A stretch of DNA of 64,000 nt from Robiginitalea aurantiaca (GTDB taxonomy: Bacteria; Bacteroidota; Bacteroidia; Flavobacteriales; Flavobacteriaceae), in assembly GCF_030380815.1 (NCBI RefSeq), contig NZ_JAUDUY010000007.1, positions 1-64,000 on the forward strand, read 5' to 3'. The translations under genes were made by a program, and so were the position numbers. Positions 35,107 through 43,700 of the stretch are shown one piece after another. Position 1 is the first letter of the stretch; each line of letters opens with the position of its first letter. The notes beneath the pieces were generated by a model that worked only from the letters and a program-made list of their open reading frames with translations, had not been told where the DNA came from and ran no database searches.

Positions 35107-35841
35107 TTGTTTCGCATCTTTCGGAAAATTCGAATGGAACAGATGAAAGGCCAACGCTTCATCAGATACCTCCTCTATGCTTTCGGAGAAATTGTACTGG
35201 TCGTCCTTGGCATACTGATTGCCCTCTACCTGAATGAGCAAAAGGAATATCGGGAAGACCGGGCTAAGGAGCTTACCTATCTTCAGAGTTTTCAGCAGGA
35301 TCTGGAGCGGAACCTGACGGAACTGGATCGGGTACTGGAGAAGTCGAACAATATCATCCAGTCCAGCGATTCCCTGCTCGCCCTGGGTTCCGAGGGGCTC
35401 TCAGCGTTGCCTTCGGGAAGTCTGAATTCCCTGATGGACGGTCTTTTGGGATACACCAAGCACATGACCCGACAAGGAACTATTGAAGATCTGTTGGGAA
35501 GTGGCGATCTGGAAGTGATCCGAAACGACACCATCCGCAGGGCCATGGCCACCTGGGATGCCGACCTGAAATTGGTCCGGGAAGTTGAGGTTGATGTCAA
35601 GGATTCCTTTTCGAAAACGATCGATTACCTGAACCAGCACATCCTGATGCTCGACGATCCCCGAACAGCCTTTGAAAAAGAACAATTACTCAGTAAAAGG
35701 GTATTTCTAAACCACCTTTTTGACAGGGCCATCACGGCTGAGTTACTCAATGAATCCTATGCGCAATTAAAGCCTGCATGGACGTCACTTCATTCAGAAG
35801 TGATTTCGGAAATCCAAAATCTTGAAAAAGAAACGGACTAA
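35107..35841 (+). CDS. DUF6090-family membrane protein
   Basis: A 244-residue protein. The N terminus FRIFRKIRMEQMKG followed by YLLYAFGEIVLVVLGILIAL and N-E is the DUF6090 pattern, very common in Flavobacteriia. One membrane span precedes a helical, probably periplasmic domain (about 50-240). The start codon is TTG at 35107; I keep it because the FRxFRKIR motif that precedes the first ATG is conserved in the family. The 3' end overlaps the convergent hydrolase gene by 4 bp. No function is known. Confidence 0.75.
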   Translation: MFRIFRKIRMEQMKGQRFIRYLLYAFGEIVLVVLGILIALYLNEQKEYREDRAKELTYLQSFQQDLERNLTELDRVLEKSNNIIQSSDSLLALGSEGLSALPSGSLNSLMDGLLGYTKHMTRQGTIEDLLGSGDLEVIRNDTIRRAMATWDADLKLVREVEVDVKDSFSKTIDYLNQHILMLDDPRTAFEKEQLLSKRVFLNHLFDRAITAELLNESYAQLKPAWTSLHSEVISEIQNLEKETD

Positions 35842-36725
35842 GCGAGTTTATCCTTAAAGAAATCAGTGGTCCTGCTCCATGCGAGTTCTGCAGCCTCTTT
35901 ATCGTACCGCGGGGTAGTATCGTTGTGAAAACCATGGTTTTTATCGGGATAAAAGAACGCCTGATACTCCTTTCCATTGGCCTTCAGGGCAGCCTCGTAC
36001 TCCGGCCACCCGGCATTGACGCGCTCATCCAATCCGGCGTAATGCAGCATCAGGGGCGCCTGAATTTGCGGAACCAGTTCTGTAGGAGGCTGGCTCCCGT
36101 AAAACGGAACGGCAGCTCCGAGTCCAGGGATCCGTACCGCCATCATGTTGGAGATCCACCCCCCAAAACAAAATCCGACAACCCCTACTTTTCCGGAACA
36201 ACCCCCCTGGTTTTTCAGGTGGACGAAGGCAGCGATAAAGTCTTCGAGCATTTCATTGCGGTCCCGTTCACGCTGCATGGTCCGCCCCTCGTCGTCATTG
36301 CCGGGATAGCCCCCAAGGGGGGTCAGCGCATCGGGGGCCAGGGCCACAAAACCGGCCAGGGCCGCCCGCCGGCAAACGTCTTCGATATAGGGGTTCAGGC
36401 CCCGGTTCTCGTGGACCACAACAATACCTGGCAAGTCGCCTTCCACCCCTGTTGGTCGGGCAAAGAGCGCTTTCATCTCCCCACCTCCATTCTCGGAATT
36501 ATAATTGATATAGGCGGACTGTACCCGGGGGTCGTCCTGACGCACCTGTATCTTGTTCTTGTAATCCGGCATCATAAAACTCATCAGGGACATGACCGTA
36601 ATCCCGCCCACGGCATAGGTGGAGAGCTTGTCGATAAACTGCCTGCGGTTGAGTTGGTTGTGCGCATAGGCATCGTAGAGGTCGAATACTTCCTGTTTAA
36701 TATCTTCTTTTCTCAGTTTTTTCAT
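35838..36725 (-). CDS. Dienelactone hydrolase family protein
   Basis: A 295-residue alpha/beta hydrolase. The catalytic triad is Cys in GFCFGGW, Asp in GLDERVN and His in NHGFHND, as in dienelactone hydrolases. The N-terminal extension contains NRRQFIDKL followed by a hydrophobic stretch, resembling a Tat export signal, so the enzyme may be periplasmic (YghX-like group). Substrate unknown. It is convergent with the DUF6090 gene. Confidence 0.9.
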   Translation of the reverse strand: MKKLRKEDIKQEVFDLYDAYAHNQLNRRQFIDKLSTYAVGGITVMSLMSFMMPDYKNKIQVRQDDPRVQSAYINYNSENGGGEMKALFARPTGVEGDLPGIVVVHENRGLNPYIEDVCRRAALAGFVALAPDALTPLGGYPGNDDEGRTMQRERDRNEMLEDFIAAFVHLKNQGGCSGKVGVVGFCFGGWISNMMAVRIPGLGAAVPFYGSQPPTELVPQIQAPLMLHYAGLDERVNAGWPEYEAALKANGKEYQAFFYPDKNHGFHNDTTPRYDKEAAELAWSRTTDFFKDKLA

Positions 36726-37028
36726 GATTTCGGAATATTAATGGTAAGGGTTGATCTTCTCAAGGTAGTAAAAATATTTAAGCCTGGATGGGGGATCGCA
36801 TCTATTGCTGCTACGGGGTTTTTAAGACTTGCAAGTAAGTATTGCATGTTCCTTGGTTTTGGTTTTTTTAATCCCGACAGATAAGTCAATTTATTCGAGT
36901 ATTTATTATCTGGTTTTTTACGCTAAAACAATGCGTTACCCGGTTAGGATCGATTTAAGCCCATCTTGTGGGTATAATTGATATCAAAACTGAATACATA
37001 CTGCATAATTATTCCTATTTTTAGAACC
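36726..37028. other. Divergent intergenic region, hydrolase/cyclase
   Basis: No gene is seen. A 10-bp palindrome TTGATATCAA occurs at 36978-36987 and a weak -7-like TATTTTTA at 37016-37023. The spacing and half-site distance differ from the Crp/Fnr-type modules, so I do not assign it to that regulon. Confidence 0.3.
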
Positions 37029-39053
37029 ATGATTAAAGCGGTTATAGCACGGAGGGTGGTTTTCAGAACTGTTCCTATCCTTTTCTCAATGGTCTTTTTT
37101 TCCATTTTTGTTTCCGCCCAGGAACAGATTGAGAAAAGGGGATCAGATCCCATGCAGAACAAAATCCGAACGGACTCAACGGAGGTAAATGCCCTATTAA
37201 ACCAGTCGGAAGGCCAGCGGTTTTCGAATCCGGATTCTTCCATAATACTTGCACGACAAGCCATTGAGCTTTCAGAGGATATCAACTTTGAAGTTGGGAA
37301 GGCAAGAGGATTCAAAAATATAGGTCTGGTTTATGGCGATAAAAATGATTTCGGTGATGCCCTTGATTATTTCAATCGTTCTCTAGCCGTATATAAGAAA
37401 GAATTGGATACCGCTGGCATAAGTGCTATTCAAAACAATATAGGTTCTGTTCACCAAACCATGGGGGATAATCCCAAAGCACTCCAGTTTTTCATGCAGT
37501 CGCTAAGGAATGCGGAAGTCGTTCAAGACCCTCTGCGAATTGGGACAGCCTTTGTAAATCTCGGCACAGTATATTCCAATGATGATCTGACCTTGGACCA
37601 GGCGAACGAAAATTTTCGGAAATCTATCCCATTTTTTGAGGAAATAGACTACGTCCTAGGGCTGGCTGTAGCCAATGTTAATATCGGAGAAGTTTTTCTG
37701 AAACAAGCTGAAATTCACAATAAGAAATCAGAAACCCTTCTGGAGCAGGAAAAAGCAAGACTTTCTATTCCCTATCTGGAGGATGCCCTTGATGGTTTCC
37801 GTGAAGTTGGTATTGATCCTGCTACACCTTTAAATCTTTTAGGACTGGCATACCTTAGAATGGGTCAACTTGAATCCTCCCAGGATTATTATCAGCAGGG
37901 ATTATCTTCTGCACTCGAAAAAGGGACAAAATCTGAGGAAGCCAAGGCTTATATCGGTTTAGGTAACTCCTATCTGGAGGAGCAGAATTCGTCCCTGGCA
38001 ATTCAAAATTTCAGCAAAGGACTGGACGTGGCAAGGGAAACCGGCTTACTGCGTGAAATGAGCGAATCACTGGAAGGTCTTTCCAAAGCCTATGCCCTGA
38101 GAAGGGATTATCCGTCCGCCTATCGCGCACAGCAGGAGTTCGCTGCTGTCCAGGATTCCCTGCGCAGAGAAAATTATGCCAACGAGATGTCTGAACTTCG
38201 CACGGTATTTGATTTGGAACGGAGGGAAAAGGAAAATGATCTGTTGAAAGCGGAAAATGCCCTCAATGAAATTCAAATTGAGAAAGATGCCCGTGATAAA
38301 ATGCTCCTTAAGATCATTTTGGGCCTGTTCCTGGCCATTATCGCAGGTTTTGTGTTTCAGTTTTTCTACATCCGGCGCACCAACAAGCGACTCGCTTTTG
38401 AGCGAAACCGATCAGAGCAGATCCTGCTCAATATCCTTCCGAAGGAAACAGCGGATGAACTCAAGGAGAATGGCTTTATTAAAGCGAAGGAATTTGAACA
38501 GATTACAGTATTGTTTACCGATTTCAAGGCCTTTAGTGTGGTTGCAGAACGTATTTCAGGTGAAATGCTCGTAAAAAGCGTGGACTACTATTTCAAAAAC
38601 TTTGATGCGATCACCGAGCGTAATAACGTAGAGAAAATCAAGACCATCGGAGATGCCTATATGTGTGCCGGGGGAATTCCAACACCCAATTCAAGCCATG
38701 CAGAAGATGCCTTCAGGGCTGCAAAAGAAATTCTGGACTTTGTTAAGGAAACAGAACTCAATCCACCTTCGGGCGTTTATCCTTTCAAAATCCGGATAGG
38801 ACTAAATTCGGGTCCCGTGGTTGCCGGGGTGGTGGGTGTCCGTAAATTTGCGTATGATGTCTGGGGAAATACAGTGAATATTGCGGCGCGTATGGAGTCC
38901 AGTTCTGTTCCCGGCCGCATCAACGTTTCTGAATCAACATATGAATTGCTGAAAGACAAACACCAGTTTTCATATCGGGGTGAGATTGAGGCCAAAAACG
39001 GTAAGATGCTGAAAATGTATTTTGCGGTCCTCGATGAACTGGTAACCGCTTAA
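37029..39053 (+). CDS. Membrane TPR protein with class III adenylate cyclase domain
   Basis: A 674-residue sensor-type cyclase. Signal peptide ending VSAQ; TPR array (about 40-370, probably periplasmic); coiled linker; one membrane span (about 424-448); cytoplasmic class III nucleotidyl cyclase domain (about 467-670). Metal-binding Asp residues are in LFTDFKAF and TIGDAYM. The purine-specifying pair is Lys in KIKTIGD and Asp in YDVWGN, and transition-state Asn/Arg are in NTVNIAARMES. This pattern predicts cAMP synthesis, not cGMP. The frame extends upstream to 36978, but the ATG at 37029 begins the signal peptide. HD and PycTM-type genes follow. Confidence 0.9.
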   Translation: MIKAVIARRVVFRTVPILFSMVFFSIFVSAQEQIEKRGSDPMQNKIRTDSTEVNALLNQSEGQRFSNPDSSIILARQAIELSEDINFEVGKARGFKNIGLVYGDKNDFGDALDYFNRSLAVYKKELDTAGISAIQNNIGSVHQTMGDNPKALQFFMQSLRNAEVVQDPLRIGTAFVNLGTVYSNDDLTLDQANENFRKSIPFFEEIDYVLGLAVANVNIGEVFLKQAEIHNKKSETLLEQEKARLSIPYLEDALDGFREVGIDPATPLNLLGLAYLRMGQLESSQDYYQQGLSSALEKGTKSEEAKAYIGLGNSYLEEQNSSLAIQNFSKGLDVARETGLLREMSESLEGLSKAYALRRDYPSAYRAQQEFAAVQDSLRRENYANEMSELRTVFDLERREKENDLLKAENALNEIQIEKDARDKMLLKIILGLFLAIIAGFVFQFFYIRRTNKRLAFERNRSEQILLNILPKETADELKENGFIKAKEFEQITVLFTDFKAFSVVAERISGEMLVKSVDYYFKNFDAITERNNVEKIKTIGDAYMCAGGIPTPNSSHAEDAFRAAKEILDFVKETELNPPSGVYPFKIRIGLNSGPVVAGVVGVRKFAYDVWGNTVNIAARMESSSVPGRINVSESTYELLKDKHQFSYRGEIEAKNGKMLKMYFAVLDELVTA

Positions 39054-39232
39054 GAATTTCAGAGGTATTTAAGGGTTCCAGCCCAAAAAAAATCATATAT
39101 TTCCCTAAGATTTCAAAAATCCCCCGAAACGAAAGATATATAAAGAGGGTTTTTCTGCTTGGGAAATACAATAATAGCCAACTGAACCGGTTTTAGTTAT
39201 GGGAGTAATCATAACAAAGGCCGAAAACGCCT

Positions 39233-39850
39233 ATGGACTTAAATAACCGCAAAGCGTATCCGGAAGTTTGCCATAGAATCCTTGAGGATCTTTCCAAAAA
39301 ACTTCCCGAGCACCTGACTTATCACTGCCTTGAGCACACCATTGATGTGGCCAATGGATGTAATTTTTACATCGATCATTATATGATCTCCGAACCTATT
39401 GCCAATTTGATTCGCATTGCGGCGGTTGCCCATGATTACGGGTATATAATTGGCCCCAAAGATCATGAGGAACGCAGTATCCTGGAGGTACGCCCAATGC
39501 TGACGGAATATTCCGAGAATGAACTTTCACTAATTGATGGAATGATCCGGGCGACTAAGGTGCCTCAAAAACCTCAGAATCTCTATGAGCAGATCCTGGC
39601 GGATGCGGATCTGGACTACCTCGGCCGGGAGGACTACCCGGAATTAAGTGAAGGCCTATATCGGGAATTCCTTTATTTTGGGGTCGTACAGAACGAATCG
39701 GACTGGCTCAATGTTCAGGTCGGGTTTCTTGAAAACCATCGTTTTAATACAGATTGGGCCAAGCTCAATCGCTCTGAGAGAAAAGGACAAACACTGAATC
39801 GCCTTAAGGCCAAGGTGAATACTTTACAGCAGTCAAAAAAAGCTTCCTAG
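39233..39850 (+). CDS. HD-domain phosphohydrolase, Pycsar-associated type
   Basis: A 205-residue HD-superfamily protein. Metal ligands are visible: His in TYHCLEHT, the HD pair in VAHDYGY, and Asp in ADADLDYLG. Later motifs ATKVPQKPQNL and FLENHRFNTDWA match, as I recall it, the N-terminal half of the HD-PycTM fusion proteins common in Bacteroidota. It may hydrolyse a cyclic nucleotide or nucleotide. It lies 179 bp downstream of the TPR-cyclase gene and its last 4 bp overlap the end of the convergent PycTM-type gene. Confidence 0.82.
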   Translation: MDLNNRKAYPEVCHRILEDLSKKLPEHLTYHCLEHTIDVANGCNFYIDHYMISEPIANLIRIAAVAHDYGYIIGPKDHEERSILEVRPMLTEYSENELSLIDGMIRATKVPQKPQNLYEQILADADLDYLGREDYPELSEGLYREFLYFGVVQNESDWLNVQVGFLENHRFNTDWAKLNRSERKGQTLNRLKAKVNTLQQSKKAS

Positions 39851-40416
39851 AGGATATAGATGGTTGCCAGGATGGTCAGGGCGCCTATCGACATGGGAAT
39901 AAAGCTGTAAACCAGGTTTCTGACCGAGTTGTTCACGTCTGCGAATTTCTTGGATGCGATCAGTGAGTTTACATAAATCTGTTGTCCTAACTGTCCATAG
40001 AGATCATCCTCATTATCCAATAATTCATTGAATTTTTTTGAAAAAGATCGAATATCCCCGTAATGGGTGATGACATCGTAGAAGAAGAACATGTTCTTGT
40101 CAAATTTTGTCTCAATCTGGGGTAGGAAACACTGAAAACTGTAATAGATGGACCTAGCTACGAAAATGATGAAAATCACCATTACCACGATAAGAAAAGT
40201 GCTGAACTTAAAACTGGTTTCCACTGTTGTGGCAATCTGGAATATAGCTCCCAGAAACAGGCCGTAGAAAGAAATGATCAGTCCCGCCTTGACCTCAGAG
40301 GTCCTGTTAAGGTCATAGATATAACCGATGGTTTCCCAGTATACAATGAGCTTTTCCTCCGGCGTCAAATTCTCAAGGTCCTTTATTCTTCTCATTTTAC
40401 AGGGTTGATTCTGCAT
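39847..40416 (-). CDS. PycTM/DUF5706-type membrane effector protein
   Basis: A 189-residue membrane protein. It starts with a helix (EEKLIVYWETIGYIYDLNR), two spans (about 39-58 and 68-92), a central region (FFYDVITHYGDIRSFSKK), the conserved QLGQQIYVNSLIASKKFADV block, and a last span (LVYSFIPMSIGALTIL). This order is the Pycsar transmembrane effector (DUF5706) layout, whose members damage the membrane when activated by cyclic pyrimidine nucleotides in anti-phage defence. The frame extends to 40533, but the ATG at 40416 (or 40395) is preferred. It is convergent with the HD gene. Confidence 0.78.
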   Translation of the reverse strand: MQNQPCKMRRIKDLENLTPEEKLIVYWETIGYIYDLNRTSEVKAGLIISFYGLFLGAIFQIATTVETSFKFSTFLIVVMVIFIIFVARSIYYSFQCFLPQIETKFDKNMFFFYDVITHYGDIRSFSKKFNELLDNEDDLYGQLGQQIYVNSLIASKKFADVNNSVRNLVYSFIPMSIGALTILATIYIL

Positions 40417-40641
40417 AAAGGTAATAAATATTCGAAATGGTGGCGAAGGCTTCCGGGGGAATTGATCGGATCGCGAAAAGGGGTGCGGCTCAAAAATCGG
40501 AAATTCGCAGAATTGTTGTTGTACTTCCCACAAAGCTTCCTTTAAACGTTTTTATGCTGAAAATCAACGTTTTTCGCCATTGGTGTTTTAAAATTTTGTA
40601 TTTTCACGTGCTTCTTAAGGCTAAAAGCATAGTAACAAAAA

Positions 40642-40649
40642 TAACTTTG
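40642..40649 (+). promoter_or_regulatory. Putative -7 box upstream of the giant T9SS protein
   Basis: TAACTTTG matches TAnnTTTG exactly and lies 80 bp before the ATG at 40729. No -33 TTG is obvious. The rest of the divergent 40417-40728 interval shows no gene. Confidence 0.45.
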
Positions 40650-40728
40650 GCCTTTTAGGACTTCCCCAAGTCTTATTACATTGGATTTCTAGCGTTTGGG
40701 CTTTTGCTATGGCCTAAACAATCAATTT

Positions 40729-43700
40729 ATGAGAACACTTTTACCCCACGTTTCAGGGCGGAATACTTTTTCTGGCCTTTTATTTTCGTTCTTTTTACTG
40801 TTTTCCATGTCGCTTTCGGCCCAGGATTTCATTACGGTAGCCCCAGGTGACTGGAATGCTCCATCCACATGGCAGGGGGGTCGGGTGCCGAGCTATGAAA
40901 TTAGGAATGCTACGGTTGCGATCAATCACGATGTAGTGAATAACTCTGGGACAAACATTGTCCTCAGAAACAGGGGTGAACTCCGCGTCAACGGAGTGAC
41001 CCTGGACAACCAAAGCAACCTGAATGTGCGTAACGGGGGGCGTCTTGAGGCTACCAATGCAGTAGTGATCATAGGCCCGGGAATCCTTAATAATGATGGT
41101 ACAATAGTTGTCGAAAGGAGTCAAATCCTCAAGGATGGTAATGTAGTGAATAATGGAGTTATCGAGTTGTCTAACGGATGTTTTACCCTGGAGTCCGGGA
41201 ATTACAATAATAACGGGACTACCAGCGGGATAGGTGGCCTAACGGTTTTAGGAGGAAACGCCAAGAATAGCGGGACATTTAGTTCAGGCATCCTGTATTT
41301 CACAGCTTCCGGTACAGATGGTCTTCCGGGAACCCAGAGCACCCCGGAAGAAGTTGCGGCAATTTGTGCACCCTGTGAAGCCGGGGAAACGGCGCCAATT
41401 CTTGATGCCAATGCGCCCACCGCTTTTTGCGCGGACGACACCGTTCCCTCCCTGGATTCTTTTGTAAGTAGTACAGCCCCTTCAGGAGCCCCCCTTACAT
41501 GGAGTACCAATTCGGACCCATTAGTGTTGGGAGACCACGTTGCCGGAGATCAAATTCCAGTGGCAGGCACGAACTACTTCGCCTTCTATTATGATGCATT
41601 GAACAATTGCGCGAGTCCGGTGGTAAGCCTGAATATTCAGGTTAACCCTGATGCTACGGCAACTGCAGGGGAGGACCAAACGATTTGCGAGGGAGATTCT
41701 GTCAGTTTATCGGGTGCTTTCGGTGGGGGAGCTTCCAGTGGGAGCTGGACAACAACGGGTACAGGTTCTTTTGACAATGCGTTGTCAGTTACATCGGTGT
41801 ATACTCCGAGTCCAGAAGATATTGCAGCCGGGACGGTTACCCTAACCTTTACAACAAATGATCCTGACGGTCCTTGTATTGCGGCTTCAGACGACGTGAT
41901 AGTGACTATCAACCCGGATGCCACGGCATTTGCTGGTGAGGACCAAACGATTTGCGCGGGAGAAACAATTAGTGTAACCGGTACCTTCGGTGGGGGAGCT
42001 TCAAGTGGGAGCTGGACAACCACGGGTACGGGCTCTTTTGACGACGCCTCAGCAGTATCACCTGTCTACACCCCGAGTGAAGAAGACGTTACAACAGGTA
42101 CCGTTACGCTAACCTTTACCACGAACGATCCTGAAGGTCCTTGTATTGCCGCTTCAGATGACATGATCATCTCAATAAACCCCCTTGCCACAGCTGGAGC
42201 CGGGGAGGATCAGTTTATTAATGAGGGAGAAACCGTCAGTGTAACGGGTACTTTCGGTGGAGGAGCTTCCGGTGGGAGCTGGACAACCTCAGGTACGGGC
42301 TCTTTTGACGATGCCTCAGCAGTATCACCGGTCTACACCCCGAGTGAAGGAGACGTTACAGCGGGTACCGTTACCCTAACCTTTACAACAGATGACCCTG
42401 AAGGCCCATGCGTTGCAGCCTCAGATGATGTGGTCATTACTATCAACCCTCAGATTACGGTGAGCGTGTCCGTTACGTATCCCACGGAAAACGAAACGGA
42501 CGCGATTTGCCAGGGCAGGGAACAGCTTGCAACTCTTACCGCAGTGGCCGCTGGAGGGACTGGAATTTACAGGTATAAGTGGAGCAATGGTGAAACCTCA
42601 TCAACCATTTCAGTAAGCCCGGATATAACTGAGGAGTATACCGTAACGGTTACCGATGACTTTACCCCCACTTCAGGTATCATTCCTAGCGTCCAGGCCG
42701 GTGATACGGTAAGGGTGGACAATTGCGATATCACGGACACCAGTGATTTACTTAAATCCTTTGAGAATCTAACCACGCCCTTAAAGGAAGTAGCGCTTTC
42801 CTATGATAAGCCGGGCTATGAGGCACCACCATTCCTGGGAATAAATACCAAAGACACTGAAAATATTGAGGATGATGAGATCCGTGTGGATATTACAATT
42901 GTGGATAATGGGGCTTTCCTTACTTTTTTGGACGGACTCCCTAACCCGATTGCTCCAGGGGACTTGTTTACGGTGTATGATCCTAATACGAATCAACTAA
43001 CTGCGACAGCGATCATAAGAATTTCGGACCTTCTGGCTTTCGATGTGGAACCCTCCATCAACAGGGTCAGTGAGATCGTGGCGATCCCTGGCAAGATTAT
43101 CAACCAGGGAGATTTCGCCCAGGGGTCCCTTGCAGGCCGTCTGGGCTGGGAAGTTACCGGAGCGGATATTGGAATTGGGGTGATTTCGGACAGTTATGAT
43201 AACAGAGGAGCTGCCGGCGCAGATGTTGTAAATAATGACTTGCCAGGAGCGGCCAACTCATTGGGTTTTACAACTCCGGTTAATAACGACTTTAAATTCC
43301 CTGGTGGCGGAAGTGATGAAGGTAGGGCCATGGCACAGATCGTCCACGACGTGGCACCGGACGCTGAAATTTTCTTCCGATCAGGATTTTTTGGCGAGTA
43401 TAATTTTGCCGCCCAGATTGATCTTTTTGCCGCTGACCCCGATGTTGATATCATCGTGGATGACCTGACGTACCTCAAAGAACCCTATTATAGCGATGGG
43501 TATATCGCCCAGGCTGTGGACGCTGCGGTTGCAGCAGGAAAACAATACTATGTTTCCGCGGGGAATTTCGGGAACCTTTCTTACGAAGCAACTTTTACAC
43601 CCTCACCGGGCCCCAATGAGAACAAGCACCTCTTTGATGATGATTTTCTTATGGCATTGACAGACCTGGATACTGGTTTTTATGCCATTGGCCTCCAATG

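Noticed and set aside
35925-36884. 319-residue open frame on the plus strand opposite the dienelactone hydrolase
   Set aside because: It has no recognisable domain, and the minus-strand frame has a complete catalytic triad and family motifs. It is a shadow of high-G+C third positions.
36978-36987. TTGATATCAA palindrome upstream of the TPR cyclase as a Crp/Fnr operator
   Set aside because: The half-sites are separated by 2 bp instead of 6 and the distance to the nearest -7-like box is 37 bp, not 33.
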